From the NCBI GenBank assembly GCA_028687435.1, contig JAQUAF010000008.1, positions 51,076 to 115,075 of the forward strand: 64,000 nt of DNA, written 5' to 3'. Shown piece after piece: positions 52,327-60,703 of this stretch (positions are counted from its first letter, which is position 1; each line of letters starts with the position of its first letter). The notes beneath the pieces were generated by a model, which saw only the letters and a list, made by a program, of their open reading frames with translations, ran no database searches and had not been told where the DNA came from. Position numbers and translations under genes: made by a program. Source of the DNA: Verrucomicrobiia bacterium. GTDB taxonomy: Bacteria > Verrucomicrobiota > Verrucomicrobiia > JABWAM01.

Positions 52327-53540
52327 TCATTTGAAACGAAAATCAAGTTTGTAACCATAGAGCCAAGGGATGCGCGGATCAATCTTTTCACGTTGGAGTT
52401 TTTCTGGCAGGTGCTCATAGTGTTGGCGCAGCACCTCGAGGTTGGGAGCGTTATAGTAGGTGACCAGAATGGTGTCGCCGCTGAGGCGGATATCGCCATC
52501 CAAACCTTGCAGGAGGGCTTTGGCAAAGTGGGGTGCATCCCAAGCGGCAAAGGGTTGCCCCAGCCGTTGGCGCAATTGATGAAGAGTGGTTTGGGCGATC
52601 AGCGCCATAGTCATTTGACCATAGCGGATGTGAAGATTTAATGGGCCGGCGCGTTGCCACCCCAGCGCTTGCTGGGCGCGGAAAAATTCCTCGATGTGCC
52701 AACGTTGAGGATACTCACGGGTTAAGAGTTCCACTTCCGGACGATCCGTCGTGGTGATGAAACTCTTGAAACTCCATTGGGCAGGAACTTCTCCGCAATG
52801 TTGAACGATTTGCCAAAAAGGTTGGGCCTCCCCGCTGGGATAGGGAATCTTGGCGGTGGCATAACCCGCCCAAGCCGAGTGAAAAGCCTGCGCCGGCAAT
52901 TGAACGATGCGGTTGCGGAAATAGGGTTGATTGGGCGTGGGAACCAGCAGGTCGAAGGAGCTTTGCTGACGCACTTGCCGCAAGATTTCTTCAGTAAAGT
53001 GTTCGCCATCGGCCAGTACAAGGGGAGGCTTGGCTGCGGGGATCCGCTGGTTCGTGTCGCCGCCGTTGTTTGGTGCGTAGCGTTTCGATGTGGAGCGGCG
53101 GCTGATCGGGGCGAAAGGCGTAGAGTTTTTTTTTGCAAACCGAAGTCCGCAACAATGCGTTCGACGCTACGAATACTAATCGGCCAATCGTTTTGCCGGA
53201 GCTTTTGCGCAATCACGTGGGCGGAGGCATCCGGGTCGAGGAAACGGTAACGGATGACCTGGCGCAAGACTTCGGTGGTGCGGCGATAGTTGGATTTAGG
53301 GCCGCGTTTCTGACTTAGCAGGGCGGAGGCCCCATGCTGGAGAAAACGCTGGAGGAGTTGGAAATAGCGTTGTTTGGAATAGCCGAACTTTTTCGCAGCG
53401 CGGCGAGGGCCGAGACCTTCACAGCGGCCTTCAAAAAGCATCGCGAGCTTGAGGGTGAGTTCATCATTGGCATTGACCGGGAGCATCCCTGCGGGACCGG
53501 ACAAGAACGGCGCTTGCGAAGGAGAGGAGAATTTGATCAT
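52327..53540 (-). pseudogene. Frameshifted DDE-type transposase
   Basis: The N-terminal frame (53540-about 53115) encodes a helix-turn-helix part (ANDELTLKLAMLFEGRCEGL, AAKKFGYSKQRYFQLLQRFL, HVIAQKLRQNDWPISIRSVE). The catalytic half is in another frame (about 53025-52327): VLADGEHFTEEILRQVRQQS with an Asp in LADG, later DRPEVELLTREYPQRWHIEE with the Glu, and NLHIRYGQMTMALIAQ. At least one frameshift near 53030-53110 breaks the gene, so it is not expected to make an active enzyme, unless programmed frameshifting joins the parts. IS family not certain; the layout resembles IS4-type transposases. Confidence 0.8.
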
Positions 53541-53600
53541 CGGAATGGAGAATGAAAGGTTGAGGAGGTTCGGAGGGATGATCGCAGAGACAGGGCAGGA

Positions 53601-53723
53601 AGTCTAATTAAATATGGCGGTAAATTAAAGTGATGCAGCCATTGAGAAGGCGCATTTTAGATTAAACAATCAACGAAGAGGGGGATTGGAAAAAGGAATT
53701 CTACCGCCATAATTAATTAGACT
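53601..53723. repeat. Nested 123-bp unit with 22-bp inverted repeats
   Basis: AGTCTAATTAAATATGGCGG and two further bases at 53601-53622 pair with the complement at 53702-53723, one mismatch in 22. The 79 bases between hold no coding sequence. It lies inside the IS-like element near its right end and could be an independent MITE or the true end of another element. Confidence 0.6.
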
Positions 53724-53956
53724 TTTTGGCGCACAAAATTTTTGGGCGTGCGGCGGACCTGCTCGCCAAGGTCAAATCAATTGCCCCCAATAAATCTCTG
53801 CGAATGCGGGAATCCAGCCAACTTTGCGTCCATATGTCAAAGTCCCATCATGGTGAAAACACGGCTCTCTTTAATGCGTTTGCCCTGGCCCCCATCCGAA
53901 GACGGATTGACAACAAAGGCTCCACCAACGAGGATTCCGCCGCTCACACCAAAAAC

Positions 53957-55237
53957 ATGCCCGACTCCCCATCCCCCACCCCGTCCAATTCACTGGAATG
54001 GCTGACCGCCCACCGGCATCTGGGCGCCGCCCTGTTTCTCATGGTCATCCTGACCGTCTTCGCGCTGGCATTCGGCCTGTCCCGCCCTCCTATGCGGTTG
54101 ATCCAATCCTCCCTCATCTGGCTGAATGCCGCCATGGCCGGCGCCCTGCCGCCCGGTTTTGTCCACGACCTCCTGACCGAAGGCATCATCTCCGGAGTCG
54201 GCAGCATTCTGGTGTTTCTGCCGCCCATCTTCATCCTGTTTTTCTGCCTCGCCCTGCTGGAGGAAAGCGGTTACATGGCGCGGGCGGCAACCGCCTTGGA
54301 TCGCAGCGTGGGATGGATGGGCCTTTCCGGCTGCTGTCTTCTCCCCCTGCTTTGCAGCTTCGGCTGCGCGGTGCCCGGCATCATGGCCGCACGAACCATC
54401 AAAAACCGGACGGATCGGATGGTCACCATCCTGGTGGCGCCTTTTCTATGCTGTTCCGCACGCTGGCCGGTGTTTTTCCTGATCGCCGGAGCCGTCATCC
54501 CCAATCGTCTGCTCATGGGCTTCCTGCCGCTGCCTGCGGTGGTGATGTTCGGACTTTTCATGATGGGAATTGGCGCGGCCTTGGTCATGAGCCAGTTGCT
54601 GAGGCGGACAGTCTTCCCCGCCGAACGGCATTGCGAAGCCCTGTCCCTTCCTCCCTATCGCTGGCCCAAACCAGGCCGGGTGCTGTCCACTGCCTGGAAA
54701 AACTCCGCCGCGTTTCTGAAAAAGGCGGGCACCGTCATCCTGGCAGCAACCATCATTATGTGGATCCTCTGCCACTTTCCCCACCAACCCAAGGCGCCCG
54801 TCGAACAGCAAATCCGCCAAAGCCTGGCCGGTCAACTCGGTCAAATCATTGAACCGGTGTTCCGCCCGTTGGGATTCGACTGGAAAATCAGCGTCGCCAT
54901 TCTCAGCAGCTACGCATCGCGCGAGGTCTTTGTCAGCACCATGGCCGCCCTCCACGGAATCCATTTGCGCGATGCCGGGGAAAGCCCCGATGTTCAACAG
55001 GCGTTGCAGCAACATCTGGACTCCGCCACTGGCAAACCCTTCTTCACCCCCCTCCGGGGCATCAATGTGATGCTGTTTTATGTTTTCTCGCTCCAATGCG
55101 TCAGCACCTTCGTGGTGGTCCGGCAGGAAACCGGCCATTGGCGATGGGTGCTTTTTCAGTGGCTCATGATGACGGCCGTGGCCTGGGGATTCTGCTTCGC
55201 CGTCTGGCAGACCGGCTGCCTGCTGGGATGGAATTGA
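53957..55237 (+). CDS. feoB: FeoB-like ferrous iron permease lacking the GTPase domain
   Basis: 426 aa from ATG 53957. It matches the membrane half of FeoB: FVHDLLTEGIISGVGSILVF, LPPIFILFFCLALLEESGYM, RAATALDRS, then SFGCAVPGIMAARTIKN and PFLCCSARWPVFFLI with the gate-domain Cys residues, followed by AILSSYASREVFVSTMAAL. Full FeoB is about 700-800 aa with an N-terminal G domain (GNPNSGKTT-like); nothing like it is seen here. The frame upstream to 53726 runs into the IS-like element, so the 5' part of a longer gene may have been lost or displaced. It could be a natural split FeoB whose G domain is elsewhere, or a disrupted gene. No feoA in the window. Confidence 0.85.
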   Translation: MPDSPSPTPSNSLEWLTAHRHLGAALFLMVILTVFALAFGLSRPPMRLIQSSLIWLNAAMAGALPPGFVHDLLTEGIISGVGSILVFLPPIFILFFCLALLEESGYMARAATALDRSVGWMGLSGCCLLPLLCSFGCAVPGIMAARTIKNRTDRMVTILVAPFLCCSARWPVFFLIAGAVIPNRLLMGFLPLPAVVMFGLFMMGIGAALVMSQLLRRTVFPAERHCEALSLPPYRWPKPGRVLSTAWKNSAAFLKKAGTVILAATIIMWILCHFPHQPKAPVEQQIRQSLAGQLGQIIEPVFRPLGFDWKISVAILSSYASREVFVSTMAALHGIHLRDAGESPDVQQALQQHLDSATGKPFFTPLRGINVMLFYVFSLQCVSTFVVVRQETGHWRWVLFQWLMMTAVAWGFCFAVWQTGCLLGWN

Positions 55238-55252
55238 AATCCAAAATCCGGA

Positions 55253-56401
55253 TTACCGGTATTTGTTGGCGGAATTGAAATAGGCGGCGATGTTCTCGTC
55301 CGGGGTTTCCGGGCGGATGTTATCCATCGTGCCAAGAATCAACCCGGTCTTGCCCTCGTTTTGCCCGACGATCTCGCGAATGTGATCGTCGATCTGGGCC
55401 GGCGTCCCCCTGGCCACCACATTGATCATGTCCACCAGCCCCTTGAAAGTCACCCGTCGCCCCCACCTTTTCCGCGCTTCCGCAAGGTTGAAATCCCCCA
55501 CCGGCGGCGGCGAACAGGTCTCCACCACATCCACCCCCGCCTCCACAAAAAAGTCGATGCTCCCCATGAGCCTTCCATCATCGTAATAATCCGCCAGCCC
55601 GCCGGCGGCATGGATCATCTCCACCTGTTTTTTGAAGACCGGCATGAACTTGTCCCGGATGATTTTGGGCGACCACCCGCTGGAAAGCGACGGATAAAAA
55701 TACACCAGAAAAAAGTGGCGCACATCGTTCTCCAGAGCGGCGCGCACCATTCCGATCGAATGCTCCGTGAAAAGCCCCAGCAACTTGTCGAAAAATTCCG
55801 GCTGATCGTAATAATCCATCATCATTTTTTCCATCGAATACGCCTCCCCGCCCATGTAATCCATGGGGCCAGGAACATTCATCAACACCAGCCCGTCATC
55901 CCCCATCTCCTCGACCGCCTGATGGTAATCGACAAAGCTCAATCCCTCCAGGCTTGGAAAAAGATACCGGATCCGCTCCAGATCGTCCGGCGTCTTGATC
56001 AAATGCTCCACCCGGTGCGGGTTGGGCGAACTCCCGTAATGTTTGACCCCCGACTTGGGAACCATCACCTTTTCCTCCAACGATCCCGCCGGGGTTTTAA
56101 AGTTTCTCGTCACCATGAAAATATCGCCCTGTTCCTCGTACCGGATCACGGTATCGACATTTTTGAGCCCGACAACCGGCGCGTGATAATCGTAAAAAGG
56201 GTTGACCACGGGAAATCCCCACGCCCTTGCCGGATCGCAATCGAAATATTCCCTCTTGAATCTTTTGCAGGCCCGGATGGACCCGCTGCCGCAATAACGC
56301 GGCACCACATTCATCTCCATCCTCGGCGAAAGCGGTATCCGGTCCACCTCCTCCCGCCTCATCGCGGCCAGCAAACGCTCGCTCGAAGTCATGCTTTTCA
56401 T
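55253..56401 (-). CDS. UroD-superfamily protein (methyltransferase-like)
   Basis: 382 aa from ATG 56401, preceded by AGGAATCAAT; the frame extends upstream to 56497 without family similarity. TSSERLLAAMRREEVDRIPL is the UROD-superfamily start, and EAGVDVVETCSPPPVGDFNL, KGLVDMINVVARGTPAQIDD are the later (weakly conserved) landmarks. It is only distantly related to the UroD-like protein at 8047 and lacks its HSDG motif (YYDDGRLMGS here). It probably acts in methyl-transfer or sugar metabolism, not heme synthesis. It is the last gene of a minus-strand set with a flavodoxin and a Gfo/Idh oxidoreductase. Confidence 0.75.
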   Translation of the reverse strand: MKSMTSSERLLAAMRREEVDRIPLSPRMEMNVVPRYCGSGSIRACKRFKREYFDCDPARAWGFPVVNPFYDYHAPVVGLKNVDTVIRYEEQGDIFMVTRNFKTPAGSLEEKVMVPKSGVKHYGSSPNPHRVEHLIKTPDDLERIRYLFPSLEGLSFVDYHQAVEEMGDDGLVLMNVPGPMDYMGGEAYSMEKMMMDYYDQPEFFDKLLGLFTEHSIGMVRAALENDVRHFFLVYFYPSLSSGWSPKIIRDKFMPVFKKQVEMIHAAGGLADYYDDGRLMGSIDFFVEAGVDVVETCSPPPVGDFNLAEARKRWGRRVTFKGLVDMINVVARGTPAQIDDHIREIVGQNEGKTGLILGTMDNIRPETPDENIAAYFNSANKYR

Positions 56402-56421
56402 ATTGATTCCTGAGCTGATCG

Positions 56422-57015
56422 TCATTCCCCCTGATGCGAAAATCCGGAAAGGCGCTTTTCGGCGCCGCCTTTCGCAAACTTCGCCAGCGTCGAACAAAAT
56501 CCATCAAGAATTTCAAGGCTGGCCTTGCTGTTTTCAATCTCGCCAGCCTCGCGCGCCTTGATTCTCTCCATTCCCACGATTTCCACCCCATATTGGACCG
56601 CCCAACAGGATAATATTTTCTCGGCGCACTCAAACCCTTCCTCCGTCGCGATGGTGATGATGCCGCCCCTCTTGCCGGCCAGCGGACGCCCGGCGCGGTA
56701 GAATGAATGGGTCCGGTCAATAAAATCCTTCATGATTCCCGGAGGGCTGTACCAATAGACGGGCGCGGCCTGGATGATGACATCGGCCGCCGACAAAATA
56801 TTCCACACCGCGCCAAAATCGTCGCCGGATATCCGGCAGGATCCATCCCTCATGCAGACGCGGCAGCCGACGCAATGCTTGATCCTGTGTTCACACAGGT
56901 TGATCACGGAAACATCAAACCATTTCTCCAGCCGGTCACCCAAATACCCGCACGCAAAACCCGTGTTGCCCCGCTTGCGGGGACTGCCTTGGATGATGGC
57001 CAGCTTGCTCTTCAT
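56422..57015 (-). CDS. Flavodoxin/NAD(P)H-dependent FMN reductase family protein
   Basis: 197 aa. MKSKLAIIQGSPRKRGNT is the FMN-binding phosphate loop of flavodoxin-like reductases. HCVGCRVCMRDGSCRISGDD is a Cys-rich motif seen in iron-sulfur flavoproteins and related NADPH-dependent FMN reductases, and DVIIQAAPVYWYSPPGIMKD the usual middle motif. Start ATG 57015 overlaps the stop of the Gfo/Idh gene by 4 bp, so translation is coupled. It probably supplies electrons to the neighbouring enzymes. Confidence 0.85.
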   Translation of the reverse strand: MKSKLAIIQGSPRKRGNTGFACGYLGDRLEKWFDVSVINLCEHRIKHCVGCRVCMRDGSCRISGDDFGAVWNILSAADVIIQAAPVYWYSPPGIMKDFIDRTHSFYRAGRPLAGKRGGIITIATEEGFECAEKILSCWAVQYGVEIVGMERIKAREAGEIENSKASLEILDGFCSTLAKFAKGGAEKRLSGFSHQGE

Positions 57016-57992
57016 TTCAATCCTCCCAATTCACAAAACCTGGCGGCTTTTCCGGTTTCAACCGACTCGGCCACACATCGGTAAAATTCCGCCAGATGAT
57101 AAGCGTCGGCGCCATTGACGCTTGGCTCCGTTGCATTCTCAATGCACTCGCGGAACTCCTTCAATTCGGCGTGTTGCTCATCAAGCGGAGGCAGCGTCTT
57201 TCTGGTGACCCCCTGGTCGTTTTTGATTGTAAGAGCGCGCCCATCAAGACAAACACTTCCCTTGCTTCCCCATATCTCCGCCGAATAATTAGTCCAACAA
57301 ACATACGAACAGCCGATGTGGGCGATCTTTCCGTCCCTGAACCTGCAAATGACCGATCCGCTGTCGGGCGCCTCTCCCCTGCCGTCCCGCTTGACCATGA
57401 AAGCCGATATCCATTCCGGAGCGCCCCAAAAATGCATGACCATGTCAATGTAAACAATTCCCATCTGGGTGAAAGGCAGCAAGGGTGTTTTTTCCCTGGA
57501 ATATCTCCATTCCGCGGGCGAAAGGCTGTAGCCGCGCGGACACGACACCATGGCGGAACACATATGCGCATTGCCGATCCCGTCATTTTCAATGATCCTT
57601 CTGGCCTCAACGCAGGCCGGACTTTTCCGATAATTATGCCCGGGCATGAAAACAATCTTTTTTCTTTTTGAGATCCTGATCATTTCAAGCGCCTCCTTGG
57701 GGTCCGTGACCGAAGGCTCCTCCACGAAAACATGCTTTCCATTTTCAGCGCAAATCTTGAATTGATCAAAGTGCAAATGAGTCGGCGTGGCGATGACCAC
57801 CGCTTCAATATCCCCGTCCTTGGCGATCTGCTCCACGCCCCCCGCTCTCCGGCAATTGAAACGTTTGCAGACCTTGTCCAGATTTTCCGCATTGATGTCG
57901 CAGGCTGAAACCAGCCTGAACCCCGGGTCTTTTTTGACAGCGGAAAGAAGTCCGCTGGCAATCCCGCTGATTCCAATGAATCCAAGTTTCAT
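57012..57992 (-). CDS. Gfo/Idh/MocA family oxidoreductase
   Basis: 326 aa. MKLGFIGISGIASGLLSAVK is a Rossmann-like start with GxxGxxx, FRLVSACDINAENLDKVCKR and EAVVIATPTHLHFDQFKICA follow, and VFVEEPSVTDPKEALEMI carries the EKP-like motif (EEP here, instead of EKP). The middle alpha/beta domain extends to RFRDGKIAHIGCSYVCW. The usual catalytic Lys of EKP is replaced by Glu, so dehydrogenase activity may be altered. Preceded by AAAGGAAAA. Translationally coupled to the flavodoxin gene. Confidence 0.85.
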   Translation of the reverse strand: MKLGFIGISGIASGLLSAVKKDPGFRLVSACDINAENLDKVCKRFNCRRAGGVEQIAKDGDIEAVVIATPTHLHFDQFKICAENGKHVFVEEPSVTDPKEALEMIRISKRKKIVFMPGHNYRKSPACVEARRIIENDGIGNAHMCSAMVSCPRGYSLSPAEWRYSREKTPLLPFTQMGIVYIDMVMHFWGAPEWISAFMVKRDGRGEAPDSGSVICRFRDGKIAHIGCSYVCWTNYSAEIWGSKGSVCLDGRALTIKNDQGVTRKTLPPLDEQHAELKEFRECIENATEPSVNGADAYHLAEFYRCVAESVETGKAARFCELGGLK

Positions 57993-58060
57993 TTTTTTCC
58001 TTTTTGTATTCGTTGCGGCCGGAAAAACTCCGGATTCGCGATTTCACGCAAACATGCCTC

Positions 58061-59731
58061 TCATCCCGCAACTTCGGATAATAACAGTTCGATTTTGCCG
58101 GCGGTCTTTATGGGAATGACCATGTGGCCGCTCACACCATATCCTGTCGCAAGCGAACGTTCCATGGCGAGCGCCCAGGTTTCCCGGGAAGAACGCGCTT
58201 CCAGCAGATATTTTCTCCCCTGCCAGTCCATCCGGACCCGGTTTTTTTCAATGGCATAATTCAATTCGTCTTTTCCGTCCCATAAAAGAACCGGAACGGC
58301 AAAAAACGCGCTCTCGTATCCGCCTGTTTGATAATCATAACTCAACAGCAAGGAGTCATTTTCCAACCCGGCATCAAAACTTAATTCCATATCTTTGCCG
58401 GAAAATTTGAATCCTCCCCCGGAAAGCGCATCCGCCCTGCCATCCATCACCGCATACCTGCCATCCTTCCGTTTGGCATAAATGCCAAAATAGGGATCCA
58501 GCAGCGGATTGAGGAGGGACGGCGTCTCAATCAACTTGAGATTCGGATTGTTGGCGCCGCTTCTTTTCGCCCCGCAAAACGGCGGTTGTTCCTGGGATGA
58601 AAAGCATATGGACAGGGGCTGAAGCGGAAGATGATAAGACCACTTGCGATGGGTCCTCAGCGCAAAAAAAACCCGGTTTTTATCCTGATGAAAAACCCCG
58701 AAACCCGCGTCATTGTCATGAACACTTCCCACCGCGCGCCATGTTTCGCGTTCAATCCCCGGCCATCCCTTTTTTCCCAGCAGCAACAACAGAGTCCAGG
58801 CAAGCGTCCCAACCCCCAGATCATTGTCCAGGCGATTGTAATTGGTCTCGACCCCGGCCGTAGCGTATGGCGACAAATGGTTGGGCGTGATCGATGGAAA
58901 CCCATTCTTCCCGGTAAAACGGCCCTGATATTTGAATATCGCCCCGATCCGTTCCAATTCGCCTTTGCCACCCCCCACAAAGGAAAGAAGAGCGGAAAGA
59001 GGATAGACATACATCTGGTTGAAACTCCGGTTCGCCTGCGCGGGAAGATGATTGGCGCCATTGAACCTCCCATGCCACATGGATGTCTTCGCGAGAACAT
59101 TCACGATCCTCTTCCTGAAGGACGCGTCCAGTCCTTCATCCAAAAGAAAGATGGCAAGCGATGCGCAGGTGAGAAGCATGTGCGGAATCGAATGGCCGTC
59201 ATCCCTGTCATCCGCGAGAAATCCCATGGAATTCACCCGCCCCTCAAGGGCGCGCAGGAGGCTTTCCCTTGCTTCCAACACCCCTTCCTCCCCTTGGGGA
59301 GGCGCATAGACATTGCCAATGAGTTGGAGCATCGCAATATGCATCTCGTCGCAGATGCAAAAAGGTTTCCCTTTCGCAAAGGTGCCGGCATGTTTTTTCC
59401 TGATGGCTTCCAGCCATGACGGATCAACCCGTCCTTGCAGTATCGGAAAAATCATCGCCGCATATCCCAGAAGATAATCCCTTAATGGCGGACTTTCCCT
59501 CATCATCACCGCGCTGCGGCGGCTCCACTTCCCGGCCCATTCCAGATGCTTCTTCTCATGGGTCAGCGCGTAAAGGCCCGCGGCGACAGCGCTCCAGCAC
59601 GCCGGGGAGAAATTTTCCGAATAAACGCTCTCATAAGGATCGCGCATCTGTCCGTCCTCCAGCGACCATCCAACCGCCAGATCAAACATGCCCGAAATGC
59701 GGGCCTCGATTTGTTTAAAACAGTTTTCCAT
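58061..59731 (-). CDS. Putative (alpha/alpha)-barrel polysaccharide-processing protein
   Basis: 556 aa from ATG 59731, preceded by GGAGG (spacing 7), which fixes the start. The N-terminal 330 residues are helical with repeated W/Y/H-rich segments (ENFSPACWSAVAAGLYALTH, FNGANHLPAQANRSFNQMYV), like the toroid of heparinase or unsaturated-glucuronyl-hydrolase-type enzymes; the C-terminal 220 residues are beta rich (SGGGFKFSGKDMELSFDAG). There is no signal peptide. Likely a cytoplasmic glycan-active enzyme in the 55-60 kb set. Family not recognised with confidence. Confidence 0.6.
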   Translation of the reverse strand: MENCFKQIEARISGMFDLAVGWSLEDGQMRDPYESVYSENFSPACWSAVAAGLYALTHEKKHLEWAGKWSRRSAVMMRESPPLRDYLLGYAAMIFPILQGRVDPSWLEAIRKKHAGTFAKGKPFCICDEMHIAMLQLIGNVYAPPQGEEGVLEARESLLRALEGRVNSMGFLADDRDDGHSIPHMLLTCASLAIFLLDEGLDASFRKRIVNVLAKTSMWHGRFNGANHLPAQANRSFNQMYVYPLSALLSFVGGGKGELERIGAIFKYQGRFTGKNGFPSITPNHLSPYATAGVETNYNRLDNDLGVGTLAWTLLLLLGKKGWPGIERETWRAVGSVHDNDAGFGVFHQDKNRVFFALRTHRKWSYHLPLQPLSICFSSQEQPPFCGAKRSGANNPNLKLIETPSLLNPLLDPYFGIYAKRKDGRYAVMDGRADALSGGGFKFSGKDMELSFDAGLENDSLLLSYDYQTGGYESAFFAVPVLLWDGKDELNYAIEKNRVRMDWQGRKYLLEARSSRETWALAMERSLATGYGVSGHMVIPIKTAGKIELLLSEVAG

Positions 59732-59971
59732 GTCATTCCTCCAAAATTTGATGACGCCAATCACAGCAACCTGTTGAAATATATTCCATCCGCCCGAATT
59801 TCCCAATGATTTGGATTGTCCAAACCTGTCTTCCTTTTAAACAATCCCGTCACCCCGGGCGAAAGCGCCCCCTGCGGCAACGCGGTCTCCCGCTTCGCCA
59901 TTCTTCACGCGAACAAGGACCCGGGATCCCGCGCAAGGCCTGTTCCGAAACGGCGCGTCCGGCGATGAACA

Positions 59972-60694
59972 TCAAAAGGCAACCGGACTCAGATCCTTCG
60001 CCCAACCGTCAATCAAACCGATTTTTTTCAATTGTGGCGATTCGCACCACTCGATGTGCATGTCGGCAAACAACACGTTGGCGCCGCCGTGATGGCGCAA
60101 ATGGACTCCGGAACGCATGGCTGAAACACACTGGACATACAACTGATAATCCTGCATTCCAGTGGTCAAATCTATGCTGTCCATCATCAGCCAGTAACCG
60201 GCGGGATTGCTGAGGCTGGCGAGATTCACAAAAACAGTCACAGCATTGTAGCCTGCCGGATAAAAACTTTCAGGATCCACCATCCCGCTCCTCATGCGAG
60301 TGCCATAAATATAACGCCGGAATATATAATGATCAGGCGGGGCGGACGGACAAAAACAAATCCGTTTTTCTTTCAGGTAGACATTGCCGCCCGTGGAACC
60401 ATTGAGATAATCATCCCAGGTTTTTGAGGAGCCGGCCCCGATGTAACTGTTGCAGACCACCACTCCATCATAATCCTGCGCATAGGAAAGCATGGTCTGG
60501 CCGACCTGGCGGAGATTGCTCACGCATTGAATCGCCTGGGCCTGTTCGCGCGCCCGCTTGAGGGCGGGAAGCAGCAGCGAACCCAGGATGGAAAAAATCA
60601 CCACCACCACCAATAACTCTGTAAGCGTAAAGGCTCCGAGCCTTCCGGCAAAACTTCCAAGTCTTGGCTGCGGTCTTTTTCTCATTTGAACCAT
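59972..60694 (-). CDS. Type II secretion-like pseudopilin with HX9DG-type ending
   Basis: 240 aa; ATG 60685 would drop three residues. The basic leader runs to LGSFAGRLGAFTLTELLVVV, with Ala (not Gly) before the Phe of FTLTELL; Glu at +5 is kept. The core has AIQCVSNLRQVGQTMLSYAQ and FCPSAPPDHYI, and the end has LRHHGGANVLFADMHIEW, the HX9DG-type motif with ADMH in place of ADGH. It is 9 bp downstream of the heparinase-like gene on the same strand, so it is likely co-transcribed with it. Confidence 0.85.
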   Translation of the reverse strand: MVQMRKRPQPRLGSFAGRLGAFTLTELLVVVVIFSILGSLLLPALKRAREQAQAIQCVSNLRQVGQTMLSYAQDYDGVVVCNSYIGAGSSKTWDDYLNGSTGGNVYLKEKRICFCPSAPPDHYIFRRYIYGTRMRSGMVDPESFYPAGYNAVTVFVNLASLSNPAGYWLMMDSIDLTTGMQDYQLYVQCVSAMRSGVHLRHHGGANVLFADMHIEWCESPQLKKIGLIDGWAKDLSPVAF

Positions 60695-60703
60695 GAATTC
60701 TGT

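Larger units (their letters stand above)
52255..53801. mobile_element. Decayed insertion sequence with 48-bp terminal inverted repeats
   Basis: The ends GCAGAGATTTATTGGGGGCA... (52255-52302) and its complement (53754-53801) agree at 47 of 48 bases. The match continues outward through GGATTCCCGC, a repeat found elsewhere, so the true boundary is uncertain. The element is 1547 bp, contains a frameshifted DDE transposase gene, and a smaller inverted-repeat unit near its right end. No target-site duplication was identified. Confidence 0.75.
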
